A stretch of DNA of 12,270 bases from Chloroflexota bacterium (GTDB lineage Bacteria > Chloroflexota > Dormibacteria > Aeolococcales > Aeolococcaceae), in NCBI GenBank assembly GCA_003491925.1, contig DNAU01000096.1, positions 1 through 12,270 of the forward strand. The letters are read 5' to 3'. The notes below the pieces were generated by a model. That model was not told where the DNA came from. It saw nothing but the letters and a program-made list of their open reading frames with translations, and made no database searches. The position numbers were made by a program, and so were the translations under genes. The stretch's first letter is position 1. The number at the start of each line of letters is the position of its first letter. Of the stretch, positions 1-7,558 are shown piece by piece.

Positions 1-1
1 G

Positions 2-397
2 GTCATCTTCGGCGATGGCGAGCAGCTCCGCGATTTCGTATACGTGGCCGACGTTGTCGAGATGCACCGCCGCTGTGTCGAGGACGAGGCTTCCCACGGC
101 CAGGTCTTCAACGTCGCGACGGGGCAGGGCACCAGCATCAACCGCCTCGCTGAGCTCGTCTGCGAGGCCACGGGATGCCTCCTCCCGATCATCCACGAGG
201 ACGTCGCGGAGGGGGCTGCCTCACGGCACCTCCCGCGTCGCCGGCTCCCCCAGGAGCTCCGCACCCTGGTGCAGTCAACCGAGAAGGCGCATCGCCTGCT
301 CGGTTGGCGGGCGTCCACCCCGCTTTCCGATGGTCTCGCGAGGGAGTGGGCCTGGCTTGGCCAGAACCTCCCCCGGTGGACGGAGATGTCCTACTGA
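2..397 (+). CDS. NAD-dependent epimerase/dehydratase (SDR), 3' end only
   Basis: This is the C-terminal 131 residues of an extended-SDR sugar-nucleotide epimerase or dehydratase; the 5' part lies left of the window. The frame is open from base 2 and opens with IFGDGEQLRDFVYVAD, the typical segment near the substrate pocket of GalE/RmlB-like enzymes. FNVATGQGTSINRLAELV and, near the end, KAHRLLGW follow, both at the usual places in the family. Such enzymes act in the cytosol on UDP-, GDP- or dTDP-sugars using bound NAD(P). The catalytic YxxxK and the Rossmann glycine motif would be upstream, so epimerase, dehydratase and decarboxylase cannot be told apart. Its TGA shares one base with the ATG of the next gene (TGATG), which implies translational coupling and one operon. 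An internal GTG at 44 is in frame, but the homology starts before it, so it is not the true start. Confidence 0.88.
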   Translation, partial: VIFGDGEQLRDFVYVADVVEMHRRCVEDEASHGQVFNVATGQGTSINRLAELVCEATGCLLPIIHEDVAEGAASRHLPRRRLPQELRTLVQSTEKAHRLLGWRASTPLSDGLAREWAWLGQNLPRWTEMSY

Positions 398-1437
398 TGT
401 CGCAGCAGATTCCGCGCCCCACGGGGCGCTCCCACCGCAGGCGTCTCGGAGATCGAGCCCAACTCCGGTTCGGTTTGGTGGGCGCCGGCTCGATGGGCAG
501 CAACCATGCCAGGGTGATCGCAGAGTCGACGTCCGCAACCCTGGTGGCTGTCATCGACCCTGACCTTCCCCAGGCTCAGCGACTGGCCGACATCTATGGC
601 GGGGTGGCCTCGAGCGGTCTTGAGACCGTCCGCACCTGCGATGCCGTGGTCGTGGCGGCGCCGACCGCCCGACACGTCGAGATCGGCAAGCAGCTTCTGG
701 CTGACGGCATGCCCGTGCTCATGGAGAAACCACTGGCCACATCCAGCCAGGAGGTCGCTTCCCTCTGCGACCTGGCCGGTGCGCGAGCGGTCCCGCTCAT
801 GTGCGGCTTCGTCGAACGCTTCAACGCCGTGGTTCGCACCCTGACCCAGAGCCTCGATGCACCAGTGGTGCACATCCTGTCCCTGCGCCACTCTCCGGGC
901 GCCTCCGCGGTCAGCTCGTCGGTGGTCTGGGACCTCCTGATCCATGACATCGACCTGGTGCTCCGGGTCAGCGGCGACCATGAGGCTGAGACTGTCTCGG
1001 CGTCGACCGTGGTGCCCGAAGGAGCCGAGTTGGCCGAGCTCGCTGACTGCATCCTCCACTTCCCCAGCGGGGCCATGGCGACGCTCTCCGCCAGCCGGTT
1101 GAGCCAGAGGAAACTGCGAAGCATGCTGGTCACAACCACAGACGCCGTCTATGACGTCGACCTGCTCCGGCAGGACGTCACCGTCTACCGCCACGTGAGC
1201 GCCGAGTACCTCATGACTGGAAGCCCCCGATTCCGCAGCGAGACCGTGATCGACATCCCCTTCGTCCGTCATGCCGGTGAGCCGCTCGGGCTGCAGTTGG
1301 AGCACTTTGTCGACATCCTCGAAGGGCGCGCGGACCGGGTGGCGGAGTTGCGCAGCATCCCGCCCGCCCATCGCCTGGCCGAACGGGTGGTCCAGGCAGC
1401 AGCCTCGGCGGCACCCGCACCGGGGAGAACGGCGTGA
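397..1437 (+). CDS. Gfo/Idh/MocA family NAD(P)-dependent sugar oxidoreductase
   Basis: A predicted cytosolic oxidoreductase of 346 residues, the normal family size. An N-terminal Rossmann fold carries the dinucleotide motif GAGSMG at residues 29-34. The family motif EKP is at 110-112 (in LMEKPLATS). H183 in LLIHDIDL lies in the C-terminal alpha/beta domain at the position where the family carries its catalytic or substrate-binding histidine. I chose the ATG at 397 because it overlaps the upstream stop and no other in-frame start precedes the Rossmann strand. It leaves a basic extension of about 22 residues. Family members oxidise or reduce ring hydroxyls of sugars, inositols or sugar nucleotides. 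With an aminotransferase directly downstream, the best inference is a WbpB/WlbA/GnnA-like role: making the keto-sugar nucleotide (often 3-keto) that is then aminated. The exact substrate cannot be read from the sequence. The 3' end overlaps the next gene by four bases. Confidence 0.9.
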   Translation: MSQQIPRPTGRSHRRRLGDRAQLRFGLVGAGSMGSNHARVIAESTSATLVAVIDPDLPQAQRLADIYGGVASSGLETVRTCDAVVVAAPTARHVEIGKQLLADGMPVLMEKPLATSSQEVASLCDLAGARAVPLMCGFVERFNAVVRTLTQSLDAPVVHILSLRHSPGASAVSSSVVWDLLIHDIDLVLRVSGDHEAETVSASTVVPEGAELAELADCILHFPSGAMATLSASRLSQRKLRSMLVTTTDAVYDVDLLRQDVTVYRHVSAEYLMTGSPRFRSETVIDIPFVRHAGEPLGLQLEHFVDILEGRADRVAELRSIPPAHRLAERVVQAAASAAPAPGRTA

Positions 1438-2534
1438 CCGACAAGTTCGTGTCCATCTCGGCTCCTCGCTTGGGCGAGGCGGAGGAGCAGCTGGTCCTGG
1501 CGGTGATCCGCAGTGGCCAGCTGGCCCAGGGACCCATGGTCGGCCGGCTCGAGGAATTGGCCGCAGCGATGGCAGGAACCGAGTACGCGGTGGCGGTGTC
1601 CAACGGGACCGTTGCCCTCGAGGCCGCCCTCGAGGTGGCGGGCATCGGTCCTGGCGACGAGGTGATCACCACGCCGTTCACCTTCGTGGCCACGCTGAAC
1701 GCGATCTTGCGCCGTGGCGCAGGCGTCCGTTTCGCCGACATCACCCGGGATTTCGTGATCGACCCGGCCGCCGTCGAGGCCTCGATCACCCCGCAGACCC
1801 GGGCGATCCTCCCCGTCCATCTCTACGGTCTGATGGCCGACATGGAGGCGATCGACACGGCGGCCCGGCGCTACGGCCTGCTGATCATCGAGGACGCGGC
1901 CCAAGCGCACGGCGCGGCACGCAACGGTCGACCGGCGGGAGGCTACGGCCTCGGCTGTTTCTCCTTCTATGCGACCAAGAACGTCACGCTCGGCGAGGGC
2001 GGCATGGTCACCACCTCTGACCCGAACCTCGCCGAGCGCCTCCGCCTGCTCCGCAACCAGGGAATGCGGGAGCGCTATGAGTACGAGGCGGTCGGTCACA
2101 ACTGGAGGATGACCGACGTGGCCGCCGCGCTGGCCATCCCTCAGATGGAACGGCTGTCAGAGATCAACCGGCGCCGCCGCGAGAATGCCTCCCGCCTGAC
2201 GCAGCTGCTCACGGGCATCGAGCAACTCGAGACTCCCCACTCCCCCGAGGGGTACGTCCACGCCTGGCATCAGTATACGGTCCTTCTGCCTCCGCACGCC
2301 GACCGCGACCAGGTGGTGCGATCGCTGCGCACCCTCGGCATCGGATCCGGCGTCTACTACCCGAGGCTGGTCTGGGACTACCCGCCATTCCGCGAGCATC
2401 CGCTGGTCCAGCTCGCTCCCACCCCACACGCAGCTGATGCCTCGCGACGCTGCCTCTCCCTGCCCATCCACCCCGATCTGGGCCTCCCGGAGCTGGAACG
2501 CGTTGCCCAGGCGCTCCGCTCGGCGCTGGCCTAA
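1434..2534 (+). CDS. DegT/DnrJ/EryC1/StrS family PLP-dependent sugar aminotransferase
   Basis: A 366-residue fold-type I aminotransferase that transfers an amino group, usually from glutamate, to a keto-sugar nucleotide. The family signatures are present: SNGT at 56-59 (PLP phosphate region), TPFTFVAT, and EDAAQAHGA with D154 (contacts the PLP ring nitrogen), Q157 and H159. SFYATKNVTLGEGG follows, with K182 as the Schiff-base lysine. A complete active site with a lysine argues for aminotransferase rather than dehydratase activity; the ColD/SpnQ-type dehydratases replace this lysine. The GTG start at 1434 lies inside the GTGA overlap with the upstream stop, with a GGGGAG Shine-Dalgarno-like sequence just before it, so translation is probably coupled to the oxidoreductase. 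The pair resembles WbpB-WbpE or GnnA-GnnB, where a 3-keto then a 3-amino sugar forms. That pathway is inferred from gene order, and the amination position is not proven. Confidence 0.93.
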   Translation: MTDKFVSISAPRLGEAEEQLVLAVIRSGQLAQGPMVGRLEELAAAMAGTEYAVAVSNGTVALEAALEVAGIGPGDEVITTPFTFVATLNAILRRGAGVRFADITRDFVIDPAAVEASITPQTRAILPVHLYGLMADMEAIDTAARRYGLLIIEDAAQAHGAARNGRPAGGYGLGCFSFYATKNVTLGEGGMVTTSDPNLAERLRLLRNQGMRERYEYEAVGHNWRMTDVAAALAIPQMERLSEINRRRRENASRLTQLLTGIEQLETPHSPEGYVHAWHQYTVLLPPHADRDQVVRSLRTLGIGSGVYYPRLVWDYPPFREHPLVQLAPTPHAADASRRCLSLPIHPDLGLPELERVAQALRSALA

Positions 2535-2560
2535 CGAGCCAGAGCTCGATCGAGCCTTCA

Positions 2561-3313
2561 ATGAGTGCCACTCGCGAGCGCGCTCAACGCGAGGCTGCTT
2601 TTCACGACCACGCATTCGAGCAGGGTGATCGCCAGGCAGCGGAGCGATTCTACAGCATCACTGAACGGAGCTCACGTCGGTACGAGGGGCTACTGCGCAC
2701 GATTCCCTCGTCAGCGAGCGTTCTTGAGTATGGGTGCGGACAGGGCTCTGCGGCCTTCCATCTCTTGGAACGCGGTGTCCACGTGACCGGCGTGGACATC
2801 TCACCCGTGGGGGTTAGGCAGGCACGTGAGGCCGCGCAACTACGGGGCCTCTCGACGGCGCAGTTCACCGTCATGGATGCCGAGAACCTGGACTTCGGGC
2901 CGCGACTGTTTGACTACGTTTGCGGTTCCGGGATCCTCCAACATCTGGATCTGGCGCCGGCGTTCTCGGAGGTTTCCCGAGTCCTGCGCGATGACGGAGC
3001 GGCCTTCTTCCTGGAACCCCTGGGACACAACCCCCTGATCAACGCTTATCGACGGCGCACTCCAGGCCTGCGCACGCCCGACGAGCACCCTCTCGTGATG
3101 AGGGACCTGGCCCAAGCAGACGCCCACTTTGGACGTGTGACCCTGAGCTTCTTCCGTCTGTGTGCTCTCGGCGCCATACCATTGCGCCGGACACGACTGT
3201 TCAGGCCCTCTCTCACAGCCCTTGACGCCATGGACCGTGCCATATTCGCGGAGGCTCCGCCGTTGCGGAGGCTGGCCTGGATTGTGGTGATGGAGTGCCG
3301 GCAGCCGAGGTGA
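2561..3313 (+). CDS. Class I SAM-dependent methyltransferase
   Basis: A 250-residue protein with a Rossmann-type methyltransferase core. Motif I is VLEYGCGQGS at residues 54-63, which binds SAM. The acidic residue at the end of strand 2 is D79 in VTGVDIS. MDAENLDF at about 105-112 is the adenine-binding loop, and FDYVCGSGILQHLD is the motif IV region. The C-terminal third has no signature I recognise. It follows the aminotransferase after a 26-base gap on the same strand and is probably the last gene of the operon, so a natural role is N- or O-methylation of the sugar made upstream or of the growing glycan. That role is inference; other small-molecule or lipid substrates are possible. No strong Shine-Dalgarno precedes the ATG. 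A sampled 60-base row (2641-2700) is 60% G+C, well below genes at the right end of the window. Confidence 0.85.
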   Translation: MSATRERAQREAAFHDHAFEQGDRQAAERFYSITERSSRRYEGLLRTIPSSASVLEYGCGQGSAAFHLLERGVHVTGVDISPVGVRQAREAAQLRGLSTAQFTVMDAENLDFGPRLFDYVCGSGILQHLDLAPAFSEVSRVLRDDGAAFFLEPLGHNPLINAYRRRTPGLRTPDEHPLVMRDLAQADAHFGRVTLSFFRLCALGAIPLRRTRLFRPSLTALDAMDRAIFAEAPPLRRLAWIVVMECRQPR

Positions 3314-3417
3314 GCCCGACTGCCAAGCTGGGCCTGGCCCGGAGCAACCGAGCTGGAGCGAGTCCGGCGGACCATCCTTGGGAGCTGGTCAGGCTTGGAG
3401 CGCAGGGATCGGCCGGA

Positions 3418-4722
3418 TCAACGACCGGTCGGCGAAGATCCGAGCGAATTAGCGGCTGCCGGTGGATGGCCAGACGCTGCCCGCCGTTCACGTGCACGGA
3501 TGGCGAGATCCAGCACGAGGAGCATGCCGAGGCTCTCCGTGATCAAGCATGCGATCGCCGCCCCGTCGGCACCGATCCGTGGAATCAGGGCGAAGCAAAG
3601 CACCGCGTTGAGGGTCAGCCCGACGAGGGTGACCCACAGCAGCCGGTGGGAGTTGCGATCTGCGATGACCGACTGGGCCGCAGCGTTGTTGATCGCCGCG
3701 ATCATCACGATGGGTGCCAGGAGCCGCAACAGGCCAATCGATGCCGGATACGCGGAGCCCCCTAGGAGCGGCATGAGGACGGGGGCGGCGAACCACACGC
3801 AAATCGTGCCCAGGGCACCGACTGCCGCCCAGGTCAGGATCAGGCTGCGCCGGACCTCCGAGCGCTCATCCGCAGCTCGGCGCACCAAGACGGTGAATCC
3901 GGCCCTGCTCGCCACCGAGGCAAGGGTCAACGAGGCGTCGACCACACGATATGCGACCGCGTAGCCGCCCAGCGTCGCCCGGCTCACCAGCAAGGCGAGG
4001 GCAAGCTGATCGACCTTCGAGTGAAGCATCGACGCGCCGTTGACCACCCCCAGCGACGCCGAGAAGCGGAGAAGGCGCACCCATCCACGGTCTCGCAGGG
4101 ACGAGGGGGTCGGGGCCAGCCTGGTGAGGTTGACGATCCTCAGCTCCACCACGGCGCCCAGCGCCAGGCACACACCGACCAAGATCATCCTGGCGAGCTG
4201 TCCGCTGCTGCCGGCCGCCGCCAGCAACCCGGCCAGCAGTGCCGTCTGCAGCGAGGTTCCGACCAGGTCGCCCACCACGATGCGCTTCAGGTGGAGTCGT
4301 TGCTGAAGTGCCGCAACCGACGGGGCCTGCAGGCGGGTGATCACCAACCAGGGGGTCAGCGACAGCGTGGCGATGGCGACAGCGGATCCGAAGCCGAGAG
4401 ATGCGGCGCAGACCAGTATCACCGCGCAGATCATGGCCACGGTGTTTGCGGCCACCACATCGTCCAGGGTCCCCTCACCAGAGGTGAGGTAGATGACGGC
4501 CGTCGGCCCCAGGCCACAGTCCGCCAGGGCCGACGCGACCAGCACCAGAGCGGTGGCGGCCGCCCATGTCCCGAATTCCGTCGGGTTCAACAAACGCGCC
4601 ACGAGGGCCAGTTGGGCGGCCTGCAGCACAAGCGTGACTGCCCGACCTCCCCCGAGCAACGTTGCCCCGGAGAGCCACCCCTGCTTGGCGGGGACAGCCG
4701 CGTCAGCGCCGCCGCCTATCAC
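3418..4722 (-). CDS. Wzx-like polysaccharide flippase (MOP superfamily)
   Basis: A 434-residue integral membrane protein rich in hydrophobic helices, the usual size for O-antigen/teichoic-acid flippases. It opens with a polytopic segment (GGRAVTLVLQAAQLALVARL, then LNPTEFGTW) and carries the family-like DCGLGPTAV near residue 80. Toward the end IPRIGADGAAIACLITE matches the conserved late-helix pattern of Wzx/RfbX proteins. It would move a lipid-linked oligosaccharide from the cytoplasmic to the outer face of the membrane. I place the start at the GTG at 4722, which overlaps the upstream TGA in a GTGA. A GGAGGG Shine-Dalgarno at 4727-4732 sits four bases before it. The frame is open back to 5118, but that stretch is antisense-type noise over the upstream glycosyltransferase. 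It is the last gene of the minus-strand operon and converges with the methyltransferase gene. Confidence 0.9.
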   Translation of the reverse strand: MIGGGADAAVPAKQGWLSGATLLGGGRAVTLVLQAAQLALVARLLNPTEFGTWAAATALVLVASALADCGLGPTAVIYLTSGEGTLDDVVAANTVAMICAVILVCAASLGFGSAVAIATLSLTPWLVITRLQAPSVAALQQRLHLKRIVVGDLVGTSLQTALLAGLLAAAGSSGQLARMILVGVCLALGAVVELRIVNLTRLAPTPSSLRDRGWVRLLRFSASLGVVNGASMLHSKVDQLALALLVSRATLGGYAVAYRVVDASLTLASVASRAGFTVLVRRAADERSEVRRSLILTWAAVGALGTICVWFAAPVLMPLLGGSAYPASIGLLRLLAPIVMIAAINNAAAQSVIADRNSHRLLWVTLVGLTLNAVLCFALIPRIGADGAAIACLITESLGMLLVLDLAIRARERRAASGHPPAAANSLGSSPTGR

Positions 4723-6605
4723 GTCGCCCTCCGCCTTGCCAGCCGCCGCCTCAGCACGGCGCGGCTCGCCCAAGCGGTCACATCGGAAAGGTGCACGGTC
4801 CCACGATGCAGCCACCACAGCTTCAGATGCACCCACAGCAGCGTCCCGGAAGGCCGCGTGTTGCGCGATCCCTGCGGATGCCGCCGGTAGTTGAGCCAGC
4901 AGTCCTTCACCAGCAGGCCATGTCCTCCCCGCTCCAGGGCATGCAACCAGAACTCCCAATCCTCGTACCCGAGCCGGTTGAAGTCGGCTCTGAACCCCCC
5001 CAATCGCTCGTGCAGTGAGCGGCGGAACATGCTCGTCCCATGCACGTAGTTCTCCTGGCACAGCGCCCGGGGGTTCCACTCCGGCGCCTGGATCCAGCAG
5101 TCTCTGGCCCCAAAGCACCGCATCGAGGTGTACGCGAAGTCAGCCTCGGGATCCGCTAGGAGCGCGCGTTCGGTGAGCTCGAGAAACCGGTCAGAGAGGA
5201 CATCGTCCGCAGATAGCTCGACGATGGCGTCACCGGAGCTCCATCCGACACCGTCATTCATGGTGGCCACGGTCCCTCGGGCCGGCACCCTGCGCTCCGC
5301 CACCAACTCGGGGTGGGCGGCCCGAAGGCGCTGGACCACCTGCGGTGTCTCGTCGTTGCTGCCGTCGTCAATGATGATGATCTCGTCGGCAGGACGGGTC
5401 TGGCGGAGCACGCTCTCAACCGACTGCGCCAGGTATCGGCCGTAGTTGTGGCAGGGGATGATGACGCTGACGCGCAGGCGTTCTGGGAGGGGTGGCTTGG
5501 ACTCCAAGACGCCGTCCGGCTTACCGACGAGGCCGCGCACCGGGCCGGCCCAGGCCGATGCCGAGTAGCGCCGAATGACGTGAGCTCGAGCGGCGTCCGC
5601 AATCCTTCGCCGCTCAGCCGCATCCTCGAGCAGGTAGGTCACGGAGTCGACGAAGTCCCCGTCCGTCCGCGCCACCATGGCTGGGAAATCGGGAGTCAGA
5701 CCTGACAAGACCATCGGAGAGATCACCTGGGCGAGGCCGGCGGCGGCGGCCTCGAGCACCTTGGTCTGGATCCCCGCGACGTGGGTCAGCGGAATGGCGG
5801 CAAGACGCGCCCGAGCGCAGACGGCGCCCACGTCGGCGTAGTCTTCGTCGAGATCCCAGCCATTGGCCGCCACCAGCCGCCTGACCTCGCGCGGAGGCGT
5901 CGCACCCGCGATCAGCAGAGACACGCCGGGACGCCGCGCCCGGAGCGCGGGCCAGAGTCTCGCGAGACGCCGTATCGCGGCGATATTCGGCGGATACCCC
6001 AAGGACCCGAAGAAGACCATGTCGTGATCCGGGTCGCCGACGTGCAGCGGGATGGGCGCCTCGATGACATTGGGAATCCAGGTGGCGTCGAGGAGGTCCG
6101 CATCCCGCCGGCCGGCCGCCACCCGGCCGTGGCGCGACTTCCTGGCCTGATCCTCGAACCCGCGATGGCTCCAGGCCAGCAGTCGGAAGCCCAGCTTCCA
6201 CACCGGAGTGTGGGTCACCCTGGCGCGGTCAAGGTAGGACCGGCTCATAGCGTCGACGAAATCGAGCACGTCTCTCGATGCGATCCCCATCAGCCCCGGG
6301 TGGCAGGCCCGCGCCGTCACGAAGACGGCGACGTCCGGTCTGCTCGCGCGCAGCGCGCGGCGCGCCGACGCCACGTCCCAGGCGAGCGTCTCCAACACGG
6401 CGTGGCGCCGGACGAGGGCAGAGATCTCGGCCCGGCCCGGCACACCCGGTCGCCATCGCCCACCACGAAGGAGGGGCAGCAGGGTGGTGGTCGCACCGCA
6501 TTCGCGCAGGAGCAGCGACCAAGCCTCCACTCTGCGGAGCTCGCCGAAGTTGCGCGAGCGGCCCAGGTGCACCAGTGTGACGCGGCAGCCTCTCGGGTCA
6601 GCCAC
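4719..6605 (-). CDS. Two-domain glycosyltransferase: GT-B (GT4-like) fused to GT-A (GT2)
   Basis: A 628-residue protein joining two glycosyltransferases. Residues 1 to about 360 form a GT-B enzyme: FFGSLGYPPNIAAI at about 198-211 opens the C-terminal nucleotide-sugar domain, and IQTKVLEAAAAG with E285 matches the GT4-type donor-binding helix. Residues about 375-628 form a GT2 domain. It starts with VSVIIPCHNYGRYL at about 379, followed by IIIIDDGS, the metal-binding DxD equivalent SADD at about 465-468, and EDWEFWLHAL at about 548-557. It probably adds two different sugars in succession to the lipid-linked glycan at the inner membrane face. The GTG at 6605 is preferred because GGAGG at 6613-6617 is seven bases upstream. 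The GTG at 6611 would leave one base of spacing. The start overlaps the upstream GT2 stop by eight bases, and the end overlaps the flippase by four. Donors and acceptors are unknown. Confidence 0.88.
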   Translation of the reverse strand: MADPRGCRVTLVHLGRSRNFGELRRVEAWSLLLRECGATTTLLPLLRGGRWRPGVPGRAEISALVRRHAVLETLAWDVASARRALRASRPDVAVFVTARACHPGLMGIASRDVLDFVDAMSRSYLDRARVTHTPVWKLGFRLLAWSHRGFEDQARKSRHGRVAAGRRDADLLDATWIPNVIEAPIPLHVGDPDHDMVFFGSLGYPPNIAAIRRLARLWPALRARRPGVSLLIAGATPPREVRRLVAANGWDLDEDYADVGAVCARARLAAIPLTHVAGIQTKVLEAAAAGLAQVISPMVLSGLTPDFPAMVARTDGDFVDSVTYLLEDAAERRRIADAARAHVIRRYSASAWAGPVRGLVGKPDGVLESKPPLPERLRVSVIIPCHNYGRYLAQSVESVLRQTRPADEIIIIDDGSNDETPQVVQRLRAAHPELVAERRVPARGTVATMNDGVGWSSGDAIVELSADDVLSDRFLELTERALLADPEADFAYTSMRCFGARDCWIQAPEWNPRALCQENYVHGTSMFRRSLHERLGGFRADFNRLGYEDWEFWLHALERGGHGLLVKDCWLNYRRHPQGSRNTRPSGTLLWVHLKLWWLHRGTVHLSDVTAWASRAVLRRRLARRRAT

Positions 6606-7527
6606 TGCCACCCCTCCGGCTGACCCTCCACGCCAACCATCCCTCGCGCGGAGCCGTCAGGGCTCCCGCAACTCTCCAGCCGCAACCGGGGCTCGATGCG
6701 CAGTAGCGGCGCAATGATCGCAACCGGTGGAGTTCAACCGTATTCCGGAGGGCTTCCCCTGTGCTCCCTCCGACGGCGTGCGTCCCGGCCGGGCAGGGAC
6801 TCACCCGTACACGCATCTCGGGGAAGCGCTCGGCCAGGCGCCGGCACAGGTCCACGTCCTCCATGTAAAGGAAGTACCCAGGATCGAACCCTCCGACATC
6901 ACGGAGACGCTGAGCGTCAATCGACACGACCGCAGCGGAAGCCCAGTGCGTCCGCAGCGGCCAATCGCCCTCCCCAATCCCCAAGAGCGCGCCCGGCCGC
7001 GCCCGCCTCGAGCTCGTCAGAAGCGACCCCAGCGCGCGCAACCCACCCGTCCGCTTCAGGTGCCGGCCCAGACGGTACCCCATGGCCAGTGCCGCGGTGC
7101 GACTGGGGTACGGCTGCACCACCCATGTCGCCTCGCCTCGTTCATCGTTCAATGGGATGGTGATCAGGTGATCTGGCCGCTCTGAGGCCAGGGCGACGCG
7201 GTGAACGGGACTCAGAAGCGTGTCTGGATTGCACAGGATTAGGCGAGGAGTCTTCACCGACTCCAGCGCGAGGTTAACCGCCGCCCCGAAGCCGATGTTC
7301 CTCGTCGGCCTCAGGTGACGCACCCGGGGATGCGCAACGGACCTGGAGTCCAGGGCATCATCGTTGTGGACCACCACAACGGCGTCGTCCGGTTGTGTCC
7401 AGGCCGTGTCGAGGGCGCTGATGCCGTAGGCAACGTAGATGACCGTCAGCGGCTCGAGGCCCGCGGCCACCCCATTGGCGGAAGTATCTTCCGCCGTGTG
7501 GCCAGCAGGAGCTGCCATGCGCATCAC
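6598..7527 (-). CDS. GT2-family glycosyltransferase (rhamnosyltransferase-like)
   Basis: A GT-A glycosyltransferase of about 309 residues, of the type common in O-antigen and capsule loci (WbbL/rhamnosyltransferase-like). NIGFGAAVNLAL at about 77-88 and CNPDT at 99-103 form the donor and metal-binding region. Residues 214-230 (DPGYFLYMEDVDLCRRL) are the classic acceptor-side motif of this subgroup, followed by GTHAVGGST near 248. The first strand (LTVIYVAYG) is less canonical than usual, without the common asparagine after it. The start is uncertain: GTG at 7527, ATG at 7524 and ATG at 7518 are all in frame, with only weak ribosome-binding sequence. The start lies 31 bases after the sugar-phosphate transferase stop, and the end overlaps the two-domain glycosyltransferase, so it is the second gene of the minus-strand operon. 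It would add an early sugar to the lipid carrier; sugar identity is not readable. Confidence 0.87.
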   Translation of the reverse strand: MMRMAAPAGHTAEDTSANGVAAGLEPLTVIYVAYGISALDTAWTQPDDAVVVVHNDDALDSRSVAHPRVRHLRPTRNIGFGAAVNLALESVKTPRLILCNPDTLLSPVHRVALASERPDHLITIPLNDERGEATWVVQPYPSRTAALAMGYRLGRHLKRTGGLRALGSLLTSSRRARPGALLGIGEGDWPLRTHWASAAVVSIDAQRLRDVGGFDPGYFLYMEDVDLCRRLAERFPEMRVRVSPCPAGTHAVGGSTGEALRNTVELHRLRSLRRYCASSPGCGWRVAGALTAPREGWLAWRVSRRGGSG

Positions 7528-7558
7528 CCCGGTGGGATGCTTTCTGGCTCAACTCCCA

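Noticed and set aside
190..300. Possible frameshift in the truncated epimerase, where the usual pre-LLGW segment looks atypical (RHLPRRRLPQELRTLVQS)
   Set aside because: The frame continues cleanly into the expected KAHRLLGW segment and to a stop coupled with the next gene. No alternative frame gives a better family match.
391..1371. Minus-strand open frame of 326 codons
   Set aside because: It is antisense to the Gfo/Idh oxidoreductase; its translation is rich in His, Asp and Gly with no family motif.
3321..3345. Hairpin between the convergent genes (CTGGG...CCCGG) as a terminator
   Set aside because: The stem is only five pairs with one G-T pair, and no T tract follows on either strand.
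4723..5118. Possible 132-residue N-terminal extension of the flippase
   Set aside because: This stretch overlaps the GT2 half of the two-domain glycosyltransferase in another frame and shows no membrane or flippase features. The GTGA overlap and Shine-Dalgarno at 4722 give a better start.
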